Shown here one piece after another: positions 50,994 through 63,745 of a stretch of DNA of 64,000 bases (within the stretch, counting starts at the first letter, position 1; each line of letters begins with the position of its first letter). Below the pieces are notes generated by a model. The model was not told where the DNA came from, searched no databases, and saw only the letters and a program-made list of their open reading frames with translations. The DNA lies in assembly GCA_030340625.1 (NCBI GenBank), contig JAOPHQ010002852.1:62501-126500 (forward strand), written 5' to 3'. The position numbers were made by a program, and so were the translations under genes. The stretch comes from Merluccius polli (taxonomy: Eukaryota > Chordata > Actinopteri > Gadiformes > Merlucciidae).

Positions 50994-53952
50994 GTAATTC
51001 AAAATGCAATTTATTTCCCGGTGTATATAATATAATTGTAATCACGACAGGTGTCAACCTATAGCAGCGTGTTATATATAGGCTATATAGTATAGGCTAG
51101 TATAAATATAGTTTTTTTTTTTTTTTTTTTTGTGACGCAGTTGATTTCAAGCTACCTTATTAACTGTAACTTGATTTTTGATAATCCTACTGTTGATTTA
51201 TGTGAATATACTGAATATATGGACTGCCACAGTGGTATCCTAGTTATAATCGTCGCCATGTAATGTACATAGTCTCTGTAAAGGACCGCGCTGCGGTGCG
51301 CCTCTGGGTGCGAGCTAGGCCCGCTGTGTCCCCCTGGCGGCGGCCGCGGGCCGGGGCTGGGTGGCGGTCCTCCGCCTCGGATGTGGACAATAAAGCGATG
51401 GCTGCTAAATAACATCCCATAACTGTCTCTTTATTCGTTATTCATAGTCCACACGGTAGGCGGACATCTGCACATCCGTTAGACTGTTTCCATGCGGGTG
51501 TTATTAACAAAGGGGCTGCAGTGTTGCACTGATCAACAGGTGTTTCTTTTGTTGTTTAGTGCCTAACTGCATGCACACTCCTCCTATGTTCATGTGATGT
51601 CAAATCCACATTTTGGGATTTAAAGCCTTGCAATTATATTTTAGCTGCTGTGGGCGATCCGACTATTGGAAATCATGATCCTGCTGACGCCATCCTCCGG
51701 TATGTGCTTGTTTCTTAACCCCACCTTGTACACCTATACCTCCCTACACCTATGGTGGCTGTGAACACAGTAGTTAATGGCAGCTAGAGTTACAGCAGGT
51801 CTCTGGTTACTATGGGCTCTATGCAGAGCGCACGGTGCTGCATGGTGTTGTACAGCCAGCCTATATCCTATGTGATACAACATGTGAACACCGTCCGCTC
51901 TAAATACAGCTATATGAATAGGACCACAATAAACTAGGTTGGCTCTCATCAAACTTGGCAGAAAAAAAACCTCATCTCATCTGCTCAGGGAATGTGAGGT
52001 CAAATGAGGACAGACAGTACATACATATATGGAACATCAATGTAGGCCTAGGTTTCAGGTTTTTCAGGTGGCAGCTTATCTACTACATTGTTATGCTTAA
52101 AAATTTTGCTTGGGTTGTTTAGATAGTTTGTATTAGTGCCAGTTAAATGCCGTCTTTCCCATCATGCATTGCACTCATTAGGCAGCATTCTAGAAATAAG
52201 GACGCCTTTAAAATGTCAGTGTGTCTGGCTCTGGCTTCAGTCCCCATAGTGACCAAGGAAGTGCATACTGGCATTTTGATTTAGCTGACAGTGGGCCAAT
52301 AAAGCTTTACATGAATCAAGGCATTGATTCATGATATGTTGGTAAACGTGTCTATAGTGAGAGGCTGTATGCAGCATATATATGAAATTAGATCAATGCC
52401 AGGGCCCTAGTTGTTATTAAAATGACAATAAAACCCGCATGTTGTCAAGTGTCAGATATTGTTGGCTCTTTGCTGTGTCTCATGCACTGTTTTCTTTCAG
52501 ATGAAGAGTCTCTTGCACTCGGCTGGCTTTGGAATCACAGGAAGTACAGGGTGAAAAGCATAATAGTAGGAACATGACTTTCACCCTTTTATAGATAGAA
52601 GTTAGCTTGGCTTAGATTCGTTAGGCATTACGACTGCAGCATATGTGTTCCCTCAAGTATAGTTACAGATTATTTTTAACCTGAAAACAATCTTATGGAC
52701 AGTAAATCACAAAAATTAAAATGCATGCAAGAAGCTAGAATCCACTCGATAGGAGCCATGAAGTCTAAAATCGTACCGATTTAGTGGCAGCCAAGGTTTT
52801 GCTTTGTTCGATTTAGTGACACTGACAGTCATTCCAACTTGTTGAGTTTGATGAACATGGCGTAGCCAACATGTTTTTTATGCTTGTTATGCTTGAAGTT
52901 CACAGTATAACCTTTACAACCTTTCACAATCTGACCTTGAACATAAAAAACATGCTCCCAAATTGAGACCACTATATTCATGAAGACAAAACTCTTGAAG
53001 CACTTGATTAGTTAATGAAATAATGTATGCACGCATGCACACATCCACATATTATTTTTTTCATTCAGAATACACACACACACAACCAGAAATTACAGTC
53101 TGTTGTATATAATAACAGTTATCTATGCCCGAATGACTGCAATGTCCTTGTACCTGGTCACTCTAAGATGGCTTTTTATGTGTAAATACTGTGGGTGCAA
53201 CTCACAACCACTGTAGCACACAAGGACTTGTGTGGACTTCTAAAATCTCTGACTGAAAGTATGATTGCATAAAGAGACTTGATAGTCATGAAGAATATGT
53301 TGAATGGCTGTTGCCCATTGTCCATGTTTGCATGTTGACACCCGCATGCAGTTATACCCGTTTCTCTGTGACATTTGCCAATATATGCTGTGTGTTGTGT
53401 AAACATAGCCACATGTTAGGCATTCATGAATCACAAATGTTGCATGATTGAGGCTGACTACCCCTGATTGAATGAATGTAACAATTGCCTACGTTTTAGT
53501 GTCATTCTGAAAAATTGGATTAGTGTATCGTAAGGTTGGTGTCCATCCAATAAACATGCGTCTTGGTAAGTGATGTTTCTTTCTATAAGGTGAAAGAATC
53601 CATTTTTAAGTAAAGTCTAGTTGAAAATGGTTAAACATGTAACTTATGCTGCCGAATTTAGCAGTAGATATTCCCAGTAAATGTTGCACTTGAGTATTTC
53701 TGTTTACTATTTTATTTATTTTTTTGTTATTTGCCAAGTGTATTTTACTTTCAGTGTATTACTTTTTTTGGTCAATTTAAATGAGATCTACCACTGGTTG
53801 ATTTCTAATGCCCAGAAGAGCCACGTCCTGAAAGGGCAGCTTCAGTAAGGTCATCAGATCCGTTTTGAATCTAGTTTCTCATTTATTGCCGGAAGCAACC
53901 AGCATCAGCGTAACACAGACTCCTGCTAACTTCCATCGCTGTGTGGTATCAG
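50994..53952 (+). other. Probable TMEM269 5' intron, no exon recognised
   Basis: The start codon of TMEM269 should lie here or at the edge of 50994, since the first recognised coding exon has no usable upstream ATG. A GC-rich patch (51280-51385) followed by AATAAA was seen but not assigned. The rest is A/T-rich unique-looking sequence. Confidence 0.35.
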
Positions 53953-56714
53953 ATTTCTTCCAGCGCGTCAATAAGCTCTTTCTGAGCGAGCAGGCCAGAG
54001 GACTGCCCATCAAGGAGTTTCTACGTCGAAATGCAGCCAACGCCATCTCAGTGGGTAACATGATGATGGGCATGGCCTCCATCCTGTGCAGTCTCAACGG
54101 GTAACTAGGCAAAAAAATACTTTTATATAATAATATAATAATTTTACTGGCAAAGTCAAAATACTATTTGTTTTTTTTGGTTTAGTGGCATGTTTATAAT
54201 GAGCAGTCAAGTGCCAAAGTTTTGAGACACGGTAGTCAAAGTAGTTGCACGCCACTCTAGGTGGACTCTAGGTTTAACGTCTTGTTGTCAGATTGGTTAA
54301 TGATCTGCTATGCTGACCAGCTTGTTTACGCCATAAGAGGTGTAATATTCATAACATCCATCATACTATTGTTGTAGTTATGATTGCCGGCCATATTGGA
54401 TACAAAACATGAATATTTTCAGTTATACTTTCAGATCTGTTTTCTTCTTCTCCTCAGACACCACTATTTAGCATGCTGGCTGGTTTTGATTGGCTACCTG
54501 CTGGACTTGGCAGATGGAGCAGTTGCCAGGCGGTTGGGTGTTTGCTCTGCACTGGGTGAGTAATATGATTTACTTGGCCAGTGCTTAAACTGGGAGGGAA
54601 CGCAGAGGACATTGACTTAAAAATAAAAAAAACTGACTGACGACTAGGCTTGTCTTCTTCACAATTACAGAATACTGAGAATTATAAATTGACTGAATTT
54701 CAAAATCTTTGAAATGGGAAACACATTTCAGAATGCCATAAACGTGTCGTTAATGCAACTGTGTTTAGTGATATGTTACGTTATATATATTCCATTAAAA
54801 AAAACTCAGTGGCCAAAAATAGCCCCCAGGTGTGTTGACAATAGAACCCTTTGTGTCCTCACAGTGTTTTTCCTGCCCCACCTCTGGCCCCTCCCTCCAT
54901 ATTTTTTTTTTTTTGTCAATTGAACAATCACTTTTCCAATGAAGCGGCCTAAGTCCTCAGGATCAGGCTCCGATTGTCCACCTGATCCGGCTGCTTTGGG
55001 GTCCACGGCATATCTCAAATCGCTCAAATAGTTCACCCTGGGAGGTGGAATTCCACTGCGTTTTTTTTTTTTACAGCTGCAGACTTGAATCACCTCATCC
55101 TCATGATCCACGCACAAAAAACAACAACATGCCCCTGACAACATGTGGGAATGTTGTTTACTCAGTTCGGCTGACGCTGGAAATTCCGCTGCACTACACT
55201 ACAGTGTGTGACATCCACCTACATGGATGTAGGCTCCCATGCAGAGCATAGGCACACAACTTTACACATTGCAAAAGTCTCTTTTATGTGGCCGTGTCAC
55301 TTGAAATCTATTTGGGTATTTATTTGTCCTCAGGTGCAAAGCTGGATGATTTTGCTGACTACACCACTTTTGGCATCGCTACGTCTCTGCTGCTGAGGAC
55401 GCCTCACCTGATCGACAACATCTTGTGCATGTGCTACGGGCTGTCCGTGTTCATCCGCATCTGCTTTTATGCAAGCGGTACAGTAGACAGTAGCTACCTA
55501 CAAAATGTATTAATTGAGATCAAATGAGATTAATCTTATTTAATGAGACATAAACAGAGGACACGGAGTTGGTTAGTTGATACATTGATATTTGAATGTC
55601 ATCTCATTGTATAATTTAAGTGTACATTATACAGGCTTCAGTTCATTCCGTTTGGTAACGTGACACATTCTCTGAGTGTTAATGCTTTGTGGTAAACCAA
55701 AACCACATCAAATATTTAGGTGGCTTTGCCTTCCTCTATGGAAAGAGTCATTAAGGTCTCAAACAAAGGTCACATACTATACACAGATGCTCCTCCTAAT
55801 AAATCATTAACATAATATAATTTGCCAAAAGTCAGTATCTGGTGTTTACCTTCGCAGCTCAACTCAACTCAACTTTAACTCCATAGCGCAACATGTCTCA
55901 ATGGAGCCATAACTCGACAAATGAACTTATTCTTACCTATCCAGTCAACCAAAACCAACCTGAATTAAACATAACTCAACTCTTGTTCCACGCTTGGAAC
56001 TCATCCCCTCAGTTCATTTATTTCTGTGTGCGTGTGTGTGTGTGCTGCAGGGATCCCCTTTGTGTACCGGGGCCTGCCCTGCCTCTATTCCTCGGCCATC
56101 CTGGCCAGCGCCTCTCTGCTGTCGGGGGGCAACACGGCGGTGCTGAGGACCACCGCGGTGGCGCTGATTTTCTTCATGGTCAGCCACGGCTTCTACCCTC
56201 ACGACAGGGTGCTGGAGTCTCAGCCCTGGAAGAAGGCCGTCTATGCAGGAGGTAAAGCTGATGGTGATCGGGCTTTAGTTTTGTTTGTTTTTTGTGTGTT
56301 TTTTTTTTCGGTAGAGAATATTAGCAGTGCAGTTTAAACTCCGACGGACATTTTGGTTCTGGAGCGAGTGCTAACCATGAAATTAAAGCTTTGTTTTTGC
56401 AAACTTGGTCTTTAATATAGATCGCAAAAGTTATAGGGGTATAGGTTTTTTTTACTTTGGGGAACCATTTGTAGTACTATTTGAACTCTTCACATTGAAA
56501 TCGTTAAAGATAAGAGATCGATTTTGGTGTTGTTTTGTTTTATTTGCGAGGCTAACCGAAACAAAGGGATTCTAATAACACACAAAAACAATGTTTCATT
56601 GCAGGCGTCATCATGGTGTTCTGCTCCATTCAGTCCGTGTGTTGTGCCTACTACCTGCTGTGGTGCGTCTCCTACATACTATTCCCTGCATCCCTTTGGA
56701 GCAGCAAAGTGTAG
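53953..56714 (+). CDS. TMEM269: TMEM269-like CDP-alcohol phosphatidyltransferase family membrane protein (5 exons; start codon not found)
   Basis: Exons 53953-54100, 54458-54555, 55334-55477, 56051-56251 and 56605-56714 join in frame to give 232 residues plus a stop (TAG 56712). The protein has LPIKEFLRRNAANAISVGNM, several hydrophobic helices and the family signature DG-x2-AR-x8-G-x3-D-x3-D, complete as DGAVARRLGVCSALG joined to AKLDDFAD across the exon 2-3 border. Proteins with this motif transfer a phosphoalcohol from CDP-linked donors inside membranes; the substrate here is unknown. The first acceptor is preceded by a consensus TGCTAAC branch site (53923-53929). The N-terminal exon is not identified. 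The gene name rests on recollection of vertebrate TMEM269; the family call rests on the motif. The gene is convergent with STYK1. Confidence 0.82.
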
Positions 56715-58585
56715 AAGAGAACACACTCCAGTGGCCTCTCTCTCTAAAGGGCCAGCAGGTATAGTCAGAGGCCTCCCGGTCCCATCGGGACAACCAAGGG
56801 CCCTGGACCACTTCTTCTGCCCCCTGAGGCCATTGAGGGGCAACCTTGACTTGCTCACACACTAGCAGAGAGTCCTCTCGCAGTGCTCATTAAAGTGATG
56901 GACAACAGAAATCACTTCTAGTTATGTTATTAAGGGTTATCAATGTGTGCATTAGGCATCAGAAAATGATGTTCCATGAAATCCATTGCAATCTCACGTA
57001 ATTTCATTCTATGTATTTTCCCTCCTGCGGGTGACCAATTACCATACACTCAAATTATGGCGGCATCATACACTCAAATTATGGCGGCGATGCAGCTGGA
57101 TGAAGCTACAGGCTGGATTCCCATCCTGTTCCAAAACATTATTTTTCACTGTTGCTTTAGAATTACATTATGATTATGATCTCCACCCCCAGCATTAATC
57201 TCTGTGGAATCTCTTTCCCAGTAATTAGCCAGGTGACTCGTATCACACAAAAATATGTAAAGCAAATAACACAATTCTGGAAGAACTTATCTAAATGTAA
57301 ACAGGAGATGTATAGAGGTATCAGAATTTGGTTTAACATGTAGTTGTATGACATTATGGGAGTTCAGTGTCCTTCAGCGATAGCATCCTTTGTCTTTTTG
57401 CTGAGTTCAGTTCTTCAGACATTTCAAATTCCATACTAGTGCAGTCAGTTTATTGCACAATGGGAATGTCTATTACAGCATTATGGCAGCTTTGTATTGA
57501 CTGACCTCAGCACAAACACTGGCGCTATATTTTAAGGTTCCCAATTCCCTTTTATTTTCATGTCAACCTGGAGGTTAATGTTAATACAATTCAACACAAG
57601 GCCCATTGACCCATTCTATAAAAATATAAAACAGTATATAAAAAGCAAAATCAATCTGAATCATCTATGTAACATCTAATTTGAATTATTATTTTTCCTT
57701 CATATTTTAGGATACTGCTAAGAAAACAATTCCTTTTTAATATGATTGATTATATGGTTTCTACTCTTTTCTCTATTGGATTTTGGTATTTGGTAATTTT
57801 GCTTGTAATAATAATAATAATAATAATGTACATCTTTGCCTCTGTTTTATGAGGTTATTTGATTTGACTTCTTTCGAACAGCAACTCATGCATGAATACA
57901 TTTGTGTATACATTTAGAATAATACCTTCTGTTAAAAACTTAAATGGAAAAAAATAAAACTAATGAAAAAAATACAGACCTAGAATTAAATTGGTGTCCT
58001 TTCTTTATAAATAACCGGCACACAATATTACAGTTGCCTACAATGTTAAAATTATAAACATCCAACTAGATGATATGGTTTTGCTACCCTTGTATTGGCA
58101 GCTTCCATAAATCATTGCATTCCAGTTCTGATTAAAAAAACAAAAGACGAGACTGAAGACACAGTAGACCATTAATTCCAAATGTTTTCAGCTTTCTTTA
58201 TGTCTTCTCCCTCCCACTTTGAAACTGCAAGGTCACAGTGTTGTATGCATTCTGAGAGCACCATTTTGTTCATTGTCCATACATGCACAGCAGTTAAGGC
58301 CATGTAAAAAATATTTATTTTTAATTCTGTACATTTTGAAAATAAAAAGTCTGCAATATGATGTTTTTTTTCCTTCATTTTTCTGAATGATCTTATCGTC
58401 TCTCTTATCATATACAATGAAACAATGCAGTCGTCTAACTCCCTATCATAACTCCGTCTTATTTCATTGAATCTTATTGGTAATTTACCCTGTACAGCAT
58501 ACGCCTGGGTCACAACCATATTATTCACCATACAGAATGTCCATAAATACCCTAACACACTATAACCACCCTAACACATGCTAGA
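56715..58585. other. Intergenic/3' UTR region between TMEM269 and STYK1
   Basis: The two genes converge here. The sequence is A/T-rich without a recognisable domain. A tandem ACACTCAAATTATGGCGGC duplication occurs at about 57047-57087. A minus-strand open frame of 128 codons (58558-58172) lies just after the STYK1 stop; see findings. Confidence 0.6.
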
Positions 58586-61500
58586 TTAATCTTTGATTGG
58601 GTTGGCTGTTGACACACCTATGTGGGGATGTATGCCTGCTATCTTGTTGTACTGGGCAGGATCGATGAGCCCGCGGGATGACAGGGTTTCCACAGTGGCT
58701 AGGTCCACGGAGGACTCCAATAGCTTGATGATGGCCGAGTAAGTCGGACGGTCCTTGAAGCTCCACATCCAACAGTACTTCATCAGGTTGTACCTAAAAC
58801 CACAGATGGGGATCGTGTTGCACTTATCTCAATGAGTTGGGTCAGGAGTTATGGCTGCTCCTAGTGGATGGTAACGGTACTCACAGAGGTGCTCCACAGC
58901 CCTCTGGTTGTTTCATTCGGTACGAACACTCAAGTTGTGGAAGCACAGACTGGGGTTCCAACTCTGGATACGGAGGGGACCCTGTAGAAGACAAACAAAT
59001 ATAATAAAGGATTGAGACAACAATAGCATTTGTGTGAAACTACTGATTTGTAGGATTTATATGATGAATGAATACAAGGGATTATCAATACCATACATAA
59101 AAAGACGAATGTATACAGTAAAAAAAGCTAATATGACTTTCTATGGCTATTATTAATGGAGTAGGCTACAATACCTGAGGTGATCAGTTCATGCAGTAGG
59201 ATTCCAAAGGACCACCTTCAAAATAAATCAGGGAGCATAAGAAGCAGGAAAACATGACCATCATGTGTATAAAAAAGAAAGTTATAATAAGTATCTAGTT
59301 ACATATAATCATAGCATCATTTAATACCTCATAATTGTGTATAACTTTGACTTTTGCACACAACAGGATTTGCACATAATTAGATTTTGAATGTTGTATA
59401 TAATTGGATAGTTGATTTTGGCATACTATTATCCTGTAATGTAATGTAATAAAAGCCTTGAACCTGAACTTGAACATGAACATAAACAGTGTTGATGCAG
59501 TGCCAATGCCAAATTCAGATTCAGATTACTTTATACTTGATATTCAATCCAACCATAACTCAAAACTGAATACACTCACACATCACTCCTGTCGAAGGCC
59601 GGCTGGTTGGTTATCCTCTCTGGAGCCAGCCACTTCAGAGGCACCTTCACAGGCTTCTGTCTTGTGGCTCTGTCTATTTGGCGTCCCGCAAATGCTGTGC
59701 CCAATCCAGATACCCTGGCAGACAGGTCTGGGCCAATCAGAATGTTCCTGGCGGCGACATACCCATGCACTACCCTGTGTTCTGTCATGAGGTAATCCTC
59801 ACAACAGATTAAAACAACAAAATATTAAGTATTAAAGTATTAACATTAACCAAAACCTATGTTGTGCTTTAATTAAACAACATATGTACGACTATTGTAA
59901 CGTGTTAAATCTGTGTTTATACAGAATGGTGTTGTGTGTGTGTGTGTGTGTGTGTGATTGATAATGTTCACGCAACAGAGTGACTCACCAGGCCAGCTGC
60001 CACCTGCGTCGCCAACAGAAACACAGACCTTTCCGAGAAGGGCTGCTGACCCTTGTCCGAATCCTTCTGGAAACACAGCACTCGTCTTCAGTTTACTGAC
60101 TTAAGGTGCTGTAAGCCTATCTTTTTATTTCTCTTTTTTGGTGTTATGTCGGGGGAAGTGCGAGTGAGTTTACCTCTCTGAGGCCCCAGAGGAAATGGAG
60201 CAGGTTGCCTGGGCTGTGGGCCTCCAAGACGAAGTACATGGGCAGACGCCGGGACTGGCAGCACAGCATCCGCACCAGCCGCTCACTCTTATTATTGCAC
60301 ACCGTGGCGTGGAACAGAATCCACTCGGCAAACTCTCTTTCTTCACACGGGCTGGCGCGGCCTACACAGATATGGTACAGAACAGGGAACAGATGTGGTA
60401 CAGAACCCCCCAAAAAAGAAAAAAAGATATGTAAAGAAGCTATGCTCCATGTCGTTCCCTTTAGTTTTGTCCATGATGCTCCTGTCCACAAAGGCCCAAA
60501 AAGTTCATTCAAAAGTAGAACAGATACACAAACACAAGGTCTTAGCGTGTGAACTATTACTATACTGTGAACAATACTACTATATATATTCTAAATATAT
60601 ATATACTAAAACTATTCTTTACAACTATTGATGTATAGTATAGTCTAGGGCCAGGATAGTGTATAGTCTGGTTATAGGGTATGTGACTCCCAGCCGAAAG
60701 GTTCTGGGTTTGAACCCCAATGTCAGCAGTCTGGCATTCCTTGAGGCAAGATGACAGCCTGACCCCCTACCTGCTCCTAAACGACGTGCATCGAAATAAA
60801 TGTTGCTTTGGATAAAAGCATCTGCTAAATGACTAAATAGTAATAGTGTTGTAGAAAGTAGTGCGGACTAAATGCAGGTAGCGGGTAGTGCGGAGAACAT
60901 GCAACTATAGGAGTTGTACCTGATTTAACTTTACTTAAACAGTTTTGCTTGTTATGCTTCCATAATGTATGTCCATTGTGGCACCTATTGCACTCCTAAC
61001 CATCCCTGGAAGGAGGGATCCCTCTTTCTGGGTTCCTTCCCAAGGTTTCTTCCTTGATAATTAAGGGAGTTTTTCCGTGCTCTTCGGAGGGCTGGGGGGG
61101 CATAAAATGAGACTGTAACTGTGATTAAGGGCGATACAAATAAAATTGACTTGACTTCACCTCGGAGTGTCTTCACCACCACTGCTGTGGCGCGTCCCTC
61201 TCTCCTCAGCTGTCCTGTGCAGATGGGGCCGTAGCTCCCCGAGCACCACAGCTCCACGCCCTCCACATCACACTCCTCTGGCATCTCCCATGGGTGCAGA
61301 GCATCTCTCACTCCACAGGGGATCACAGGCACTGCACCCAGGGAAACACAAAGTCGACCTTGGGAAGAAAAACAATTGCACAAATGTCAAATCTTCTGTC
61401 AACTCTACATTTGACAAAGCTCTTTCTTAACAGTCATGTGATCTCATGCAACGGATGTAGATGTCGAAGTGTTCATACCATTGGCTTTCTCCACTGGGCT

Positions 61501-61846
61501 GCCTCTAAAGTTCAGCGGACTGACTCTCCTTTTTCTGAGGATACTGCAGAAGATGAGGGTCACCATTACCACAGAACTGGTCGTCAGTAGAGCAGGAATA
61601 ACGATGACAGCAAGGGAACCTGTTGCTTCTTCATCTTTAATGAATTCAATAATAATAAAAAAAAGTGAAGGACATCCTGAAGTACCTTATCCACATTCAC
61701 AGCACACACATGTTCTCCCACAGGGAACAATAAACGAATGGGAGCTACCCAATGCATCAAGCTGTAATGTACATATAATGAGACGTTTATAACGTACAGC
61801 ACGCTGGACCCGAGCTGCTGTTGCTACATCTTGCCTGCACCTCCAT
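58586..61846 (-). CDS. STYK1: STYK1-like membrane-anchored pseudokinase, 9 exons, about 410 residues
   Basis: Minus-strand exons are 61846-61798, 61634-61479, 61358-61161 (or from 61331), 60361-60174, 60066-59989, 59797-59580, 59215-59175, 58981-58885 and 58793-58586. All phases match, and the total is 1233 nt (410 residues plus TAA). A short N-terminal segment (NSSS, a possible glycan site) is followed by one transmembrane helix (about 24-47, AVIVIPALLTTSSVVMVTLI) and RKRR. A kinase fold follows: glycine loop GSYGPI (about 109-114), beta-3 Lys 131 (AVVVKTLR), HGYVAARN (234-241), GLG at the DFG place (254-256), PLKWLAPERI and DVWSFGILLHELI. Human STYK1 also lacks DFG but, as I recall it, keeps Asp in the catalytic loop. 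Here that position is Tyr236, so catalysis is unlikely. The start ATG was chosen because it gives an in-frame 49-nt first exon with a good GTACGT donor. Length is close to human (422). Confidence 0.88.
60655..60845 (+). mobile_element. tRNA-derived SINE in a STYK1 intron
   Basis: A B-box-like GGTTCTGGGTTTGAACCCC (about 60700-60718) and the tail TGCTTTGGATAAAAGCATCT with CTAAATGACTAAAT match the split SINE at 9125-9845. Confidence 0.75.
61000..61157 (+). mobile_element. L2-type LINE 3' end in a STYK1 intron
   Basis: CCAAGGTTTCTTCCTTG, GGGAGTTTTTCCGTGCTCTT and a final GCGATACAAATAAAATTGAC follow the usual layout of teleost L2 3' ends. It stops within ten bases of the 61161 exon end. Confidence 0.7.
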
Positions 61847-62770
61847 GGGAGAGAGCTGACACTATTGCTGACATTTCTCCTATAAAAATAAAAATGACAT
61901 GGATACAATTAATAGAAGAAAAACATATATTTGGAAGAATATTTTTAGAGGTCGCCTTACAGCAAAGCTATGGTAATTTAGACTTGTAACATACAATTGA
62001 CTTATATTTCTGTTATATGAATTAATCGCACAGTTTGCCAAAAACTTGTTAAAAATTAAACAAATAAATATAATCATATTTAATTTGTCTAAATATTTTT
62101 ATTTGGTATATTGATTAATAGTCCATCCTCCTACCGTGTGTCTTTCCATTTTAATCTAAATATCTTCTTTAAAAGTGTCCTCAAGATAGGCCTATAAGCC
62201 GCCTTCTAATGAGACAGCTCTTGAAAACAGGTCTGAATGTATGTCAATGTCCTTACTGTTGACCGTCAAAGTTAGGCGTAATTTGACCAGATGTTAATAA
62301 TTAATCTAAAACACACATGGCAACAGGTGCATTTCTGCTCTCTGATAAATATTGCATTACCCTGAATATATGGCAGCTGCAGTCTCTTCAATGTGCAACC
62401 ACAAGATGGCACACATATGCAACAAATAGCCTGCTGTGCTGGCGCCTCATCTCAGGGACCAAAACATTAAGATATGTACGAGTGATGCATACGTAGTCTA
62501 ATGAAATAACAACAGCAATTAATTTACAAATCAAAACTTTAAAACATGTGACTCGGGTCATTTGACGTAGACCTATCGGGACGGATTAAGAAAGTGAAAT
62601 ACGCCTATAGCCTACAGACGACATGTTTTCCCAAACTGTTGCTGGGATACCAAAAAACAAGCAAATACCGTCCAATCGGACGATATTCCTATCGCACGGT
62701 ATTTGCTTAATAACTCCGCCTTCCTGATACGAAGCAAGCAACACTACCGCTGAATGCATTATCACAGAGG
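61847..62770 (-). other. STYK1 upstream region
   Basis: A/T-rich. It probably holds the STYK1 5' UTR exon(s) and an intron. A 46-bp palindromic segment (62661-62706, arms GCAAATACCGT/ACGGTATTTGC) lies near its distal end. No coding exon is seen. Confidence 0.45.
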
Positions 62771-62840
62771 ACCCGCCCCCCTCGTTCCCTATTGGCTTAA
62801 CGACAATGCTCTAACACAAACCTGCCCGTTGATTGGACAG
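62771..62840. promoter_or_regulatory. GC-box and inverted CCAAT boxes, possible two-way promoter
   Basis: ACCCGCCCCC (62771-62780), ATTGG at 62791-62795 and ATTGG at 62832-62836 form a TATA-less housekeeping-type promoter cluster. It faces STYK1 on the minus strand and a CpG-richer segment on the plus strand. Confidence 0.45.
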
Positions 62841-62899
62841 AAAGCACTGCAGTCAGGAAATCAACGCGGAACACGATCAGAAAAGTTATCGCGTATTGC

Positions 62900-63663
62900 T
62901 TAATCGGATTACAGTGTTTACCGCGGCGCCGTGAGGAGACACGGACCACCGCGCCGTGTGAACACAGCACGTCCCCACGGCGACACCCCTTCAACAGAAC
63001 CAAACCCTGGAGACCGCGGTCCAAAGACCACTACCCGAGCTGGCCAGGTAGGCTCTGTGGTCCCGTTTCCAAGCGCGTTGCCGAGGCAGAACAGGTGCGG
63101 AGTCCACCTCTGTGGACGTTGCTGTCTGGAGGAGGACTGTACATGGATACAAGTTCAGAGCAACGCAACAACTACATCAACAACTACAACTACAGCAACA
63201 ACTACATGTCTCGTTTTGAAGCGGTTCCGCGGGTTTAGGGTTTCTCCTTGGATAAGCGTCGCACCATTGGCTCTGGGGGAACAGCTGCGAGGCGGACGAT
63301 GGAGACCAGCTTTATCTCGTAGGAGTTGCTGCTGCTGCCTACTTCACACTACAGTCTCTCTCCCCCCCCCCACACACACACAGCTGGGTTTTATTACTAT
63401 AGGATTCATCCTCAGGGTCTGTGGTCCTTGTGCGTTGCTCTGGGAGACAGCGGGTCTCCTTCAAGGGAATTACGCACCGGAAAGCGCAGTAGCGGGGAAA
63501 GAGACACTTGAGCATCACAGTGATCTCTCTCCTCCCTCTCCTCCTCTCTCTCTCTCTCTCTCTCTCGCTCCCTCACTCTCTCTCTCTCTCCCTCACTCTC
63601 CCCCCTCTGTCTCTCTCTCTCTCTCCCCTCTCCCCCCCCCCCCCCCCTCTCTCTCTCTCTGTC

Positions 63664-63745
<82 letters not shown>

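Noticed and set aside
51280..51412. GC-rich patch followed by AATAAA, as a possible retrocopy or small gene end
   Set aside because: No open frame or recognisable domain, and no second copy in the window.
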